A DNA stretch of 64,000 bases from Cladorhizidae sp. MBARI D1340-BT2 (lineage: Eukaryota; Porifera; Demospongiae; Poecilosclerida; Cladorhizidae), in the NCBI GenBank assembly GCA_028752905.1, contig JAQNBH010000011.1:19289909-19353908 (forward strand), read 5' to 3'. Shown here piece after piece: positions 13,504 through 25,235 of this stretch; the first letter of the stretch is position 1, and every line of letters starts with the position of its first letter. The notes under the pieces are model-generated. The model searched no databases. It had not been told where the DNA came from and saw nothing but the letters and a program-made list of their open reading frames with translations. The translations under genes were made by a program, and so were the position numbers.

Positions 13504-16500
13504 TCAGGTGTGTATCAAGCTATGAACTCTGGGGTGTAGTAAAACATGAACTCTGGTGTGCATCAAGCCATGAAATCTGGTGTGCAGCAAGCGATGAACT
13601 CTATGAACTGTGGTTTGCATCAAGCCATGAATTCTGGTGTGTATCGAACTATGAACTCTGGTGTGTATCAAGCCTTGCACTCTGGTGTGCATCATGCCAA
13701 GAACTCTGGTGTGCATCAAGCCATGAACTCTGGTGTGCATAAAGCCATGAACTCGGATGTGCTTCTAACCATAAACTCTGGTGTGCATCAAGCTATGAAC
13801 TCGGGTGTGCATCAAGCCATGACTTCGGGTGGGCAGCAAGTGATGAACTCTATGAACTCTGGTGTGCATCAAGCCATGAACTAAGGTGTGTATCAAAACA
13901 TGAATTCTGGTGTCAGTAACCATGAACTCCATATCAAGCTATGCACTCTGGTGTGTATCAAGCCATGAACTCTGGTGGATATCAAGATATGAACACTGGT
14001 CTGTATCAAGCTATTAATTCTGTGGTGTAGCAAAACATGAACTCTGGTGTGTAGCAAGTCATGAACTCTGGTGTGTAGCAGTCTCATGAACTCTGTATTA
14101 AGCCATGAACACTGGTGTGTGTCAAGCCATGAACTCTGGTGTGCATCAAGCCAATGAACTTTGGTGTGCATCAAGCCATGAACTAAGGTGTGCATCAAGC
14201 CATGAACAACTCTGGTGTATATCAAGCCATGAACTCTGGCATGCTTCAAACCATGAACTCTGTTGTGCATCAAGCCATGAACTCTGGTGTGCATCAAGCC
14301 ATGAACTTTGGTTTGCATAAAGCCATGAACTCTGGTGTGTAGCAAGCCATGAATCTGACGTGCAGCAAGCCATGAACTCTGGCATGTATCAAGCCATGAA
14401 CTCTGGTGTTTCAAGCCATGAAATCTGGTATGTAGCAAGACATTAACTCTGGTGTGCATCAAGCCATGAACTCGGGTGTGCAACAAGCCATGAACTCTAG
14501 TTTGCATCAAGCCATGAACACATGTGTACATCAAGCTATGAACACTGGAATGCAGCAACCTATGAACTCTGATGTGTATCAAGCTATCAAATCTGATATG
14601 TAGCAAGACATGAACTCTGGTGTGCAGCAAGCCATAAACTCTGGTATGCTTCAAGCCATGAAATTTGGTGTGCATCAAGCCAAGAACTCTGGTGGGTATG
14701 AAGCTATGAACTCTGGTGTGTAGCAAGCCATGAACTCTGGCGTGCAGCAAGCCATTAACTTTGGCATGCATCAAGCCATGAACTCAGGTGTGTATCAAGC
14801 TATGAACTCTGGACTGGAGTAAAACATGAACTCTGATGTGCATCAAGGCATGAACTCATTGTGTATCAAGCTATGAACTCTGGTGTGTAGCAAGACATGC
14901 ACTCTGGTGTATAACAGTCATGAACTCTGTATCAAGCCATGAACTCTGGTGTCTTATGCCATGAATTCTGGAGTGTGTCAAGCCATGAACTCTGGTTTGC
15001 ATCAACCAATGAACTCTGGTGTGCATCAAGCAATGAACTCTGGTGTGCATCAAGCCAAGAACAACTCTAGTGTACATCAAGTCATGAACTGTGGTGTGCA
15101 TCAAACCATGAACTCTCGTGTGCATCAAGCCATGAACTATGGTGTGCATCAAGCCATGAACTTTGGTTTGCATCAAGCCATGAACTCTGGTGGGTATCAA
15201 GCCATGAACTATGGTGTGTAGCCAGCCATGAATTCTGAAGTGCAGCAAGCCATGAAGTCTGGCATGCATCAAGCAATAAACTCTGGTGTGTATCAAGCTA
15301 TGAACTCTGGTGGTTAGCAAGTCATGAACTCTGGTGTTGTGTACCAGTTATGAACTCTGTATCAAGCCATGAACTCAGGTGTATCAAGCTATGAACTCTG
15401 GTGTGGGTCAAGCCATGAACTCTGGTGTGCATCAAGCCATAAACTCTGGTGTGTATCAAGCTATGAACTCTGGTGTGTATCAAGCCTTGCACTCTGGTGT
15501 GCATCATGCCAAGAACTCTGGTGTGCATCAAGCCATGAACTCTGGTGTGCATAAAGCCATGAACTCGGGTGTGCTTCTAACCATAAACTCTGGTGTGCAT
15601 CAAGCTATGAACTCGGGTGTGCATCAAGCCATGACTTCGGGTGGGCAGCAAGTGATGAACTCTATGAACTCTGGTGTGCATCAAGCCATGAACTATGGTG
15701 TGTATCAAGACATGAATTCTGGTGTCAGTAACCATGAACTCCATATCAAGCTATGCACTCTGGTGTGTATCAAGCCATGAACTCTGGTGGATATCAAGAT
15801 ATGAACACTGGTCTGTATCAAGCTATTAATTCTGTGGTGTAGCAAAACATGAACTCTGGTGTGTAGCAAGTCATGAACTCTGGTGTGTAGCAGTCTCATG
15901 AACTCTGTATTAAGCCATGAACACTGGTGTGTGTCAAGCCATGAACTCTGGTGTGCATCAAGCCAATGAACTTTGGTGTGCATCAAGCCATGAACTAAGG
16001 TGTGCATCAAGCCATGAACAACTCTGGTGTATATCAAGCCATGAACTCTGGCGTGCATCAAACCATGAACTCTGTTGTGCATCAAGCCATGAACTCTGGT
16101 GTGCATCAAGCTATGAACTTTGGTTTCCATAAAGCCATGAACTCTGGTGTGTAGCAAGCCATGAATCTGACGTGCAGCAAGCCATGAACTCTGGCATGTA
16201 TCAAGCCATGAACTCTGGTGTTTCAAGCCATGAAATCTGGTATGTAGCAAGACATTAACTCTGGTGTGCATCAAGCCATGAACTCGGGTGTGCAACAAGC
16301 CATTAACTCTAGTTTGCATCAAGCCATGAACACATGTGTACATCAAGCTATGAACACTGGAATGCAGCAACCTATGAACTCTGATGTGTATCAAGCTATC
16401 AAATCTGGTATGTAGCAAGACATGAACTCTGGTGTGCAGCAAGCCATAAACTCTGGTATGCTTCAAGCCATGAAATTTGGTGTGCATCAAGCCAAGAACT

Positions 16501-17320
16501 CTGGTGGGTATGAAGCTATGAACTCTGGTGTGTAGCAAGCCATGAACTCTGGCGTGCAGCAAGCCATTAACTTTGGCATGCATCAAGCCATGAACTCAGG
16601 TGTGTATCAAGCTATGAACTCTGGACTGGAGTAAAACATGAACTCTGGTGTGCATCAAGGCATGAACTCGGATGTGTATCAAGCTATGAACTCTGGTGTG
16701 TAGCAAGACATGCACTCTGGTGTATAACAGTCATGAACTCTGTATCAAGCCATGAACTCTGGTGTCTTATGCCATGAATTCTGGAGTGTGTCAAGCCATG
16801 AACTCTGGTGTGCATCAACCAATGAACTCTGGTGTGCATCAAGCAATGAACTCTGGTGTGCATCAAGCCAAGAACAACTCTAGTGTACATCAAGTCATGA
16901 ACTGTGGTGTGCATCAAACCACGAACTCTCGTGTGCATCAAGCCATGAACTATGGTGTGCATCAAGCCATGAACTTTGGTTTGCATCAAGCCATGAACTC
17001 TGGTGGGTATCAAGCCATGAACTATGGTGTGTAGCAAGCCATGAATTCTGAAGTGCAGCAAGCCATGAAGTCTGGCATGCATCAAGCAATAAACTCTGGT
17101 GTGTATCAAGCTATGAACTCTGGTGGTTAGCAAGTCATGAACTCTGGTGTTGTGTACCAGTCATGAACTCTGTATCAAGCCATGAACTCAGGTGTATCAA
17201 GCTATGAACTCTGGTGTGGGTCAAGCCATGAACTCTGGTGTGCATCAAGCCATAAACTCTGGTGTGTATCAAGCTATGAACTCTGGTGTGTAACAAGACA
17301 TGAACTCTGGAGTGTAGCAT
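13504..17320. repeat. Pair of about 1813-bp higher-order units near the array edge
   Basis: Blocks at 13893-14774 and 15705-16586, and at 14871-15320 and 16684-17133, correspond at an offset of 1812-1813 bp. This is a third higher-order period, sharing part of the 1280-bp unit but with extra monomers containing ggtgttgtgtaccagt and gaacaactctagtgtac. Point differences between the two copies are more frequent than inside the central 1280-bp units, which fits the edge of an array that is homogenised less often. Confidence 0.82.
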
Positions 17321-20032
17321 TCATGAACTCTGTTTCAAGCCATGAACTCTGGTGTATCAAGACATGAACTCTGGTGTGTGTCAAGCCATGAACTCTGGTG
17401 TGCATCCAGCCATGAACTCTGGTGTGTATCAAGCTGTTAACTCTGGTGTGCATCAATCCATGAACTCTGGTGTGCATCAAGCCATGAAATCTGGTGTGCA
17501 GCAAGCGATGAACTCTATGAACTCTGGTGTGCATCAAACCATGAATTCTGGTGTGTATCGAACTATGAACTCTGGTGTGTATCAACCCTGGACTCTGGTG
17601 TGCATCATGCCAAGAACTCTGGTGTGCATCAAGCCATGAACTCTGGTGTGCATAAAGCCATGAACTCGGGTGTGCTTCTAACCATAAACTCTGGTGTGCA
17701 TCAAGCTATGAACTCGGGTGTGCATCAAGCCATGACTTCGGGTGGGCAGCAAGCGATGAACTCTATGAACTCTGGTGTGCATCAAGCCATGCACTCTGGT
17801 GTGTATCACGTCATGAACTCTGGTGTGTATCACAGCATGAACTCGGATGTGTATCAAGCTATGAACTCTGGTGTGTAGCAAGACATGCCCTCTGGTGTGC
17901 ATGAAGGCATGAACTCGGATGTGTATCAAGCTATGAACTCTGGTGTATATCAGTCATGAACTCTGTATCAAGCCATGAACTCTGGTGTCTTATGCCATGA
18001 ACTCTGGAGTTTGTCAAGCCATGAACTCTGGTGTGCATCAAGTGATGAACTCTGGTGTGCATCAAGCCATGAACTCTGGTGTGCATCAACCCATGAACTC
18101 TGGTGTGCATCAACCCATGAACTCTGGTATGCATCAAGCCATGAATTCTGGTGTGCATCAAGCCATTAACTTTGGTTTCCATCAAGCCATGAAGTCTGGC
18201 ATGCATCAAGCAATAAACTCTGGTGTGTATCAAGCTATGAACTATGGTGGTTAGCAAGTCATGAACTCTGGTGTGTAGCAGTCATGAACTCTGTATCAAG
18301 ACATGAACTCTGGTCTATCAAGCTATGAACTCTGGTGTGGGTCAAGCCATGAACTCTGGTGTGCATCAATCCATGAACTCTATTGTGTATCAAGCTATTA
18401 ACTCTGGTTTGCATCAACCGATGTACTCTGGTGTGCATCAAGCCATGAACTATGGTGTGCATAATGCCATGAACTCTGGTGTGTAGCAAGCTATAAACTG
18501 CGTGCATCAAGCCATTAACTCTGGTGTGTATCAAGCTATGAATTCTGGTGTGTAGCGGTCATGAACTCTGTATCAAGCCATGAACTCTGATATGCAGCAA
18601 ACCATGAACCCTGGTGTGTAAGCCATGTACTCTGGTGTGTACCAGGCCATGAACTCTGGTATGCATCAAGCCATGAACTCTGGTGTGCAACAAGCCATGA
18701 ACTCTAGTGTGCATCAAGCCATGAACACATGTGTACATCAAGCTATGAACACTGGAATGCAGCAAGATATGAACTCTGATGTGTATCAAGCTATGAAATC
18801 TGGTGTGTAGCAAGACATGAACTCTGGTGTGCAGCAAGCCATAAACTCTGGTATGCTTCAAGCCTTAAAAAATTTGGTGTGCATCAAGCCAAGAAATCTG
18901 GTCGGTATGAAGCTATGAACTCTGGTGTGTAGCAAGCCATGAACTCTGGCGTGCAGCAAGCCATTAACTTTGGCATGCATCAAGCCATGAACTCAGGTGT
19001 GTATCAAGCTATGAACTCTGGGGTGTAGTAAAACATGAACTCTGGTGTGTAGCAAGAAATGAACTCTGGTGTGTAGCAGTCATGAACTCTGTATCAAGCC
19101 ATAAACTCTGGTGTCTCAAGCCATGACCTCTGGTGTGTGTCAAGCCATGAACACTGGTTTGCATCAAGCATTGAAATATAGTGTGCATCAAGCCATGAAC
19201 TCTGTTGCACATCAAGCCATGCACTCTGGTGTGCATCAACCCATGAACTCTGGTGTGCATCAACAATGAACTCTGGTGTGCATCAAGCCGTGAACTTTGG
19301 TGTGCATCAAGCCATGAATTCTGGTGGGTATCAAGCCAAGAACTCTGGTGTGTAGCAAGCCATGAACTCTGACATGCAGCAAGCCATGAACTCTGGCATG
19401 CATCAAGCCATATACTCTGGTGTATATGAAGCTATAAACTCTTGTGTGTAGCAAGACATGAACTCTGGTCTGTAGTAGTCATGAACTCTTTATCAAACTC
19501 TGGTGTATCAAGCCATGAACTCTTGTTTGTGTCAAGCCATGATATCTGGTGTGCATCAAGCTCTATTAACTCGGGTGTGCATCAACCCTTCAACTCTGGG
19601 GTGCATCAAGCCATGAAATCAATTGAGCATCAATCCATGAACTCTGGCATGCATCAAGTCATTAAATCTGGTGTGTATCAATGTGTGTATCAGGACATGT
19701 ACTCTGGAGTGTAGCAGTCATGAACTCTGTATCAAGCCAAGAACTCTGGTGTGCAGCAAGCCATGAATGCTGGTGTGTTGAGCCATGTACTCTGGTGTGT
19801 ACCAAGCCATGAACTCTGGTATGCATCAAGCCATGAACTCTGGTTTGCAACAAGCCATGAACTCTGGTGTGCATCAAGCCATGAACTCATGTGTACATCA
19901 AGCTATGAACAATTGCATGCAGCAAGCTATGAACTCTGATGTGTATAAAGCTATGAACTCTTGTGTGTAGTAAGACATGAATTCTGGCATGCAGCAAGCC
20001 ATGAACTCCGGGGTGCATCAAGCCATGAACTC
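17321..20032. repeat. Diverged edge of satellite block 1
   Basis: Monomers here are more irregular, with several odd-length ones, and do not follow the 1280-bp period. From 18183 onward the sequence matches 56848-58693 in block 2 at an offset of about 38,661-38,665 bp, so this edge belongs to the large duplication. Confidence 0.88.
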
Positions 20033-20680
20033 CAAATCTTTAATTTTATTTTGTGTGTGCTCTATTTAGTGTGAGGACTGATGACAGTAGTTGAGCTTCA
20101 CTAAGAAGAAACACTTTGGCCACCCAACAAGAGATCACTCTGGAAACATTCCATACCTAGTAGTAGTCGAGAGATTTGAGTTTTTAATTTCACTACAATA
20201 GACAATACTTCCTAGAAAGTGCATGTGCCAACTATTCATTCAACAGCTAGAATCCAGCTGTACCATATGAGGGCATGAGATTGAGGCATGGCCTATTTCA
20301 CTGAGCACCTGCAGAGTGAAAAGGGCACACACATCCTCACTCAGACCCAATAGCATGTGCACATTTGGTTGGACAATATAATCATCAAACAAGGATTAGT
20401 GCACAACCAGTTCTAATGCATAAGCTATTTCACAGAATACTGGAGCTTGGGAGTGAGCTATTCGAGGGTGCAATGTGATCAAGGGTGTGAAGAGATCAAA
20501 GAGAATTTGGTACATAATAAAGTAGGCGGGTCAGAATATTGTCATCTCTGTTTGCCCAAACAGCTTCAATAAAAATAAAAATAATTATGATAAATAAAAT
20601 AAAGTGAGTGCCATCTGGGGTAGAACTGAAGGCAGTTACCATAAAACCTCGGCAGCTGAATTCCTGAGATCGTCCAGTGG
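20033..20680. other. Non-satellite flank, no gene recognised
   Basis: An AT-rich flank directly after the satellite. Short open frames exist on both strands but none resembles a known protein or shows splice structure. A short A-rich run (aataaaaataaaaataatta) lies near 20567. The stretch is present again at 58694-59341. Confidence 0.6.
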
Positions 20681-20689
20681 TTACAACTT

Positions 20690-20775
20690 TAGAGCTCCGT
20701 AGATTCTGCAAACTTCATGGTATGGACTTGATATGTAGTTCAAAAGATATGTCTCTCTGTGTGCTCTCTTTTGAT
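20690..20775 (-). repeat. Dispersed repeat containing a conserved short coding-like stretch
   Basis: Read on the minus strand this contains atatcaagtccataccatga followed by a tract ending in gagctctaaag. Related copies occur at 24583-24656 (+), 24541-24566 (-) and 47836-47911 (+). Translated, the copies at 20690 and 47836 both give ISSPYHEV then a tyrosine/glycine-rich end and a stop. The similarity may reflect an old coding fragment or simply DNA-level relatedness. Confidence 0.6.
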
Positions 20776-20935
20776 GTTTCATAGGTATAACTATAGGTAA
20801 GTTACTAGACCCTAAATGGAGGGACCGCAAAAACCTGTTTCCCCAAAAACTCATCCAAAATAACTCCAGATTGTTAAGTGCTGAACATTTGATATTGGTA
20901 CGAGTGGCTAGAGGAAGCCCTAGGCTATTCAATGA

Positions 20936-21072
20936 CCTTTTTCATTAGGCGTTAAAATTTTAGTACATGGTCAAGCGCAGGTTAAAAATAGATTATGTTG
21001 ATTTACAACGTAATAAATTTTACACCCGCACGCTTGACCACGTTCTTACATTTTCACGCCTAATGAAAAAGG
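20936..21072. mobile_element. 137-bp palindromic MITE (foldback element)
   Basis: The segment starts cctttttcattaggcg and ends cgcctaatgaaaaagg, which are reverse complements. Complementarity continues inward through ggtcaagcg / cgcttgacc and into the AT-rich centre, so the whole element can fold into one hairpin. No clear target-site duplication was found. It is present at the same place in the other duplication copy (59597-59733), so it inserted before the duplication. Family not identified. Confidence 0.8.
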
Positions 21073-21207
21073 TATGGAATACAGGTACAGCCAGTTACAG
21101 CATCAAGCATGGAACAACCCTAGCCAGAGTCATACAGGTATAGCTAGCTACAGCATTAAGCAAGGAACAACCCTGCAGATAACTTTGCAGACTAACTACG
21201 TCAAAAC

Positions 21208-21395
21208 ATGGCTCAGCTGAGACTTTCGCCAGTTGTTTGTATGTGCCCTGTGATCTCCAATCTGCCACACATGTTTTTGTATGCCATGATGCTCACTGCA
21301 CCACACTTCAGCGTCCATATAATGGTCCATTCAAAGTACTCGGAGGGAATGACAAGTACTTCAAGAATGACAAGTACTTCATGGTGGATCTGTCA
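21208..21395 (+). pseudogene. Ty3/Gypsy pol C-terminal relic, frameshifted copy
   Basis: This is the counterpart of 59869-60078, which reads as the C-terminal end of a Gypsy-type polyprotein (the region after the integrase core, with a THVFV...HDA...PYNGPFKVL pattern). Here 19 bp are missing just after ccagttgtttgta, so the frame is lost about 14 codons in. An 18-bp tandem duplication, aatgacaagtacttcaag then aatgacaagtacttcatg, is shared by both copies. The rest of pol is absent on either side, so it is a fragment. Confidence 0.72.
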
Positions 21396-22773
21396 TAATA
21401 ACATAACATTACATCATAGAGGATCTGGTGACGATTTTAGGTTTTAGAGTCGAGAAATTATAAAAGGTTGTCTTTATGTTCTCTCATGAGTAATACAAAG
21501 AAGCGCTTACTTTAACCCGCTTCAATATATAATAGTATTTCTGGTTTGCCTACACATTAGTAAAGGATTCAGAGCATGCTGAAGGTATATACAGAGCAGC
21601 TGAAGCCAACATTTAGGCAGCTAAAAGTATTTAAAAGAAGTAAATAAGTAAAAGACCGATTGATTTCCTCGATCAGAACACGCATGTTCTATACACTCCA
21701 CGAGCTGCCTAGTTGCACATACTATTCAAGCACACACTCAATTATGACTAATAGACATGTGCATAGGTGGTATCAAAAATTATGTTGCATTAGGTGGTAG
21801 CTCGAGCGATTAGAAAGCACTCTACCATTTAAGAACACACGGATAACCGTATGCACGAACGTTGCAACGTACCGTTGGAATGCATCGTTGTTTAATTTTA
21901 CCTCGATCTAACATGTGACAAATAGGAATACATGCGCTTTCGGGAGGCTAAGTTCTATTTAGGTAGCATTGCAGCAGTGGGCCAGTTTAGGTAGCTCTGT
22001 TAAATCGATGATGTTCAGAAAATATTTGAGGATACTAGTCCCAAAAGAAGAAAGTCCTCCTCCCTAGTGCTTGCTCTTTATGTGTTGGGGGTACTTTTAC
22101 AATTTTGTGTCTTACTGAGCTCAACTAGTCCCTTTGTCTGAATAAATTTTACTTGCTGGTATTTCAGTGTAGCTTGATATGTTGTTGCTAGCTACTTCAG
22201 TGCTAATTCTTTTGCAACATTTCCACCCTAATTCTTTGGTCTTCATCAGGGCATCTTAGTCATTTGGTTGACAATCTGAGTAGCTCTATTTTCACTTCAG
22301 CTTGATCAGAACATGCATGAGCTAAAGCTGTTACACACAAAAAGGTCTTGAAGTCCTCTGCTCCTATGTTTGTCAAATGTAATGAGCTTGGATTATGTGT
22401 GCAGTGGCTCGCTAGGTGGTAAGGAGGTCTTGATAATGCAAGTTACTGTGTGATGTTTTGGCTGCATGAGAACTGTCACCATTATACAATGTATCCTCTT
22501 TGGGGAGGGGGAGGGTCTGGCTCCAAAAGGGGGAAGCTGTTGCGACTAATTGCACTTTAGTTGTTGGATGTCTGTGGTTTGTAAATGCAGGTACCAAGTC
22601 CGAGGATGCAGATGTCAAACTGGCCAAGAAGATATAACCAACAACTAGCTTTACTCCTATGCAACTACACTAGTAACAGGACCTTTACTTGCCTTGTCAA
22701 TATTGTCAGATAACAACTACTGCACCAAACCACACACAAAGATGTTGCATTAATTGAAATATACATTATCAAG
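21396..22773. other. Flank between Gypsy relic and minisatellite, no gene supported
   Basis: It may include remnants of the LTR that would follow pol, but no clear LTR ends were found. A splice-acceptor-like site, gtttgtaaatgcag, at about 22578-22589 precedes a short frame (TKSEDADVKLAKKI then stop) that could be a terminal exon; nothing upstream joins to it convincingly. The sequence is repeated at 60079-61453. Confidence 0.5.
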
Positions 22774-23013
22774 CTCACTCCAGTGTTGACAGAGCCAGTC
22801 CTCACTCCAGTGTTGACAGACAGCCCTCACTCCAGTGTTGACAGAGACAGTCCTCACTCCAGTGCTGACAGAGCCAGCCCTCACCCCAGTGTTGACAGAG
22901 CCAGTTCTCACACCAGTGTTGACAGAGACAGCCCTCACTCCAGTGTTGACAGAGCCAGTCCTCACTCCAGTGTTGACAGAGACAGCCCTCACTCCAGTGC
23001 TGTCAGAGCCTGC
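22774..23013. repeat. 27-bp minisatellite, about 9 units
   Basis: Tandem units begin ctcactccagtgttgacag and end agccagtc or agacagcc. There are about nine units in 240 bp, the second one 2 bp short and the last incomplete. Since 27 is divisible by 3, 9-residue periodic frames (TPVLTEPVL type) open on both strands; they are a consequence of the repeat. Copy 2 lies at 61454-61693 with the same number of units. Confidence 0.93.
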
Positions 23014-24540
23014 TATTTAATTTGATTATGTGAAGAATCACCTCTCAACAAAACTGCTGTGTAACAGAAGTTTCACAGTACACTTGCAAAACCAGATAAT
23101 ATTCTCAAATGCACTTTCTGCCTTGCTGACAAATTGCTCTGCCCACTCCTGGAGTGTGGAAGGGATGCAAAACACGGTTTTAAAATAAAACTGGTTACTT
23201 TAGGTCCACGATAGTTGAGCCTTGGCATGCATATCTTAGTTTGCTTATACATCACCCAGTGTCGTCTCAAACATGTAAGCATCCACAAGCCAAAGAATTA
23301 CCATGTTTGCCTCGGAATAGACAGCAATATGAACTGCGATGCAGCAATGTACAAACACGAGATGTCTTTTCTACACCAAAAGATGGCAATCAAAGAGTAA
23401 TCGTTGGTTTGAAGAAAGCCTCTACTGTAGTTAGTAGGCCATCATGATTGTCACTGTATTATAGTAATATTCGGCATTTCAGGTTCCTGACTTCATATTC
23501 CTTGTGAGCTATTCATGGCATGGCATAAAATTTTACCTGTCACTTGAGCCTCGACAACCAATTTCCTCATTGAACAAAAGGTCATGCAAGATCGCAGGTA
23601 ATGTTTCAGGAAGCTCAGGTCATCCTACATAGTTAACTGAAACCGTCAATATAACCTTAGGTAAAGGTTTGGAATTCTTTCTTTTAATTTTTGTAGGATG
23701 ATACACCATAGCACGAGAAGGAGAGCTGTAAACTACTCAAGCGAGTAACTAAACGTATCCAAGTGAACGTTTATACTACGCCACTCATGCATACCAGCTG
23801 CTTAACGCAGCTCTACGTTTTCGAATGACACTTGGAAAAACAGTAAAGAACGCACACGCAATGCTTGCTTTCGAAACGTAGTACGTACGTTGTTTGAAAA
23901 TGCAACGTAAAGTAAATCTTGGCCACTACTGTAGTTGCACAACATCACAAACAGGTGACATTGATAATAGCAGTGCTCGTGCTAGACTTTGTCTGCTATT
24001 CTTCTAGCTTCATCTTCTTCGTAGTTAGTTTCGTTGCTTCTCAAGGAATTGCCACTGTCTCACCTTTTCTTTGGTGTTTGACCTTTTCTGTGGAGTTTGG
24101 CCATCTCACTGGCAATGTTTGCTGCTTGCCCAGGCTTGAATGCTATTATCATGTGACCTCTGCCTTAACTAAAATGCTGCAAGTTTTGAACGATTTGATT
24201 ATCGCTTCAGTTCCATGCTTTCCCCCCCACTCCTGACAAAACTTTTCTCTATAACTTTCTAGAGTATCTTGCTGGGGTAGGGGGAGGGAGGGAGGGATGT
24301 TCATGGATTGTGTAGAGCAAGTACACAACGTGCCCTATTGCTCTTAGGTACCTATTTGCAGATTGGATGGTAGCCATGCATACTGTGAATATTAAACTCC
24401 TTGAAAACACTCTCTCTAACGATATTGGGTCTTGTGCTCATGCACTGAACTTTATATACAATACAAAATAGAGTGTGGCAGCAAAACTCGTAGTTCTTGG
24501 AAGGAGAAATGCCAGGATGATGTGTTTTAGGAACTTTTTT
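23014..24540. other. Unassigned flank
   Basis: No recognisable gene. A 105-codon frame at 23919-24236 (+, starting with TTG) is hydrophobic but has no start context or known domain. Around 23740-23900 there are many acgt-containing short inverted repeats (acgtagtacgtacgt), perhaps part of an eroded DNA transposon. A G-rich stretch (gtagggggagggagggaggg) lies near 24278. The sequence is repeated at 61694-63220. Confidence 0.5.
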
Positions 24541-24656
24541 GGAGCTCAATAGATTCTGCACACTTCACCTTTTTTTAATATCAAAAGAGAGCACCCAGAG
24601 AGATCTATCATATAGCAAGTTCATACAGGGAAGTATTCAGAATCCATGGAGCTCAA
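24541..24656. repeat. Foldback pair of a dispersed repeat
   Basis: ggagctcaatagattctgc at 24541 and cagaatccatggagctc ending at 24656 are imperfect inverted copies of the end of the dispersed repeat also seen at 20690 and 47836. The right arm, 24583-24656 (+), also carries the agagagcacccagagagat part shared with those copies. The arrangement is present again at about 63222-63337. Confidence 0.6.
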
Positions 24657-24733
24657 AAAATCTTAACAAGTTATGAAACCACATATTCTAGCACTAGTGC
24701 ATGACATTGTAAGAGAGTTCATTGATAGTACAG

Positions 24734-24761
24734 CACACACCACACACACACACACACACAT
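24734..24761. repeat. (CA)n microsatellite
   Basis: A cacacac run with one interruption. The corresponding run near 63415-63442 differs slightly in length, as expected for a microsatellite. Confidence 0.9.
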
Positions 24762-25235
24762 CACTCACTACATAAATGAAATATGCACTGATGAGCATAA
24801 TGATGAGCATAATGATCAGCACCAAGATGATAAGAGCTATCCCCAGGCCCAAATTCAGTCCAGTAACAGTGACTTCTACAAAGATAAATTTATCAACAAG
24901 ACCTGACAAAACCACTAGAGAGAGACTTCATTAAAAGAAGCTTCTTTAGCAATCACTTATGTATTATTAATACATGAGCAGGAGTATCCGGTTGTTGCCC
25001 ATACACACCAAAAAAATTATGCAAGTATTGTCACAGTAGATTTCATAATGCAAAATCCAGTCAGGTATATCTTACATACAATATGGCAGAAATGCATCTA
25101 AACAATATAGAAGAGCAATTTCCTCCATTCCCCAGACCACCTATAAAGGTACCTGATATCTGTAGTATCTAGAGTTGTTGAGGGTCACTTCTGTAGCTAA
25201 CTCCCAACATGGTAACAAAGCTGCCACCAGAATAA

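Larger units (their letters stand above)
1..20032. repeat. 24-bp satellite, block 1
   Basis: A tandem array of a 24-bp monomer made of catcaagccatgaac followed by tctggtgtg. Monomers carry recurrent substitutions (gtgtagcaag, gggtgtgcat, tttggtttgc) and occasional length changes that mark higher-order units. The array is already in phase at base 1, so it continues to the left of the window. It ends abruptly at ccatgaactcc just before aaatctttaattttatt. Because 24 is divisible by 3, reading frames persist across monomers on both strands and give 8-residue periodic translations; these are not treated as genes. No spacers, promoters or polyadenylation signals were seen inside. Confidence 0.97.

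Noticed and set aside
1..20032. CRISPR-like array
   Set aside because: The repeat units are contiguous 24-bp monomers without unique spacers, and the sequence is eukaryotic.
21785..21860. tRNA gene (ggtagctcgagcgattag ... ctctaccatttaag)
   Set aside because: The D-arm-like words are suggestive but no acceptor stem, anticodon stem or TTCGA arm of correct spacing could be formed.
23919..24236. 105-codon hydrophobic + frame
   Set aside because: It starts with TTG, has no recognisable domain or splice structure, and sits in AT-rich flank; kept only as a mention.
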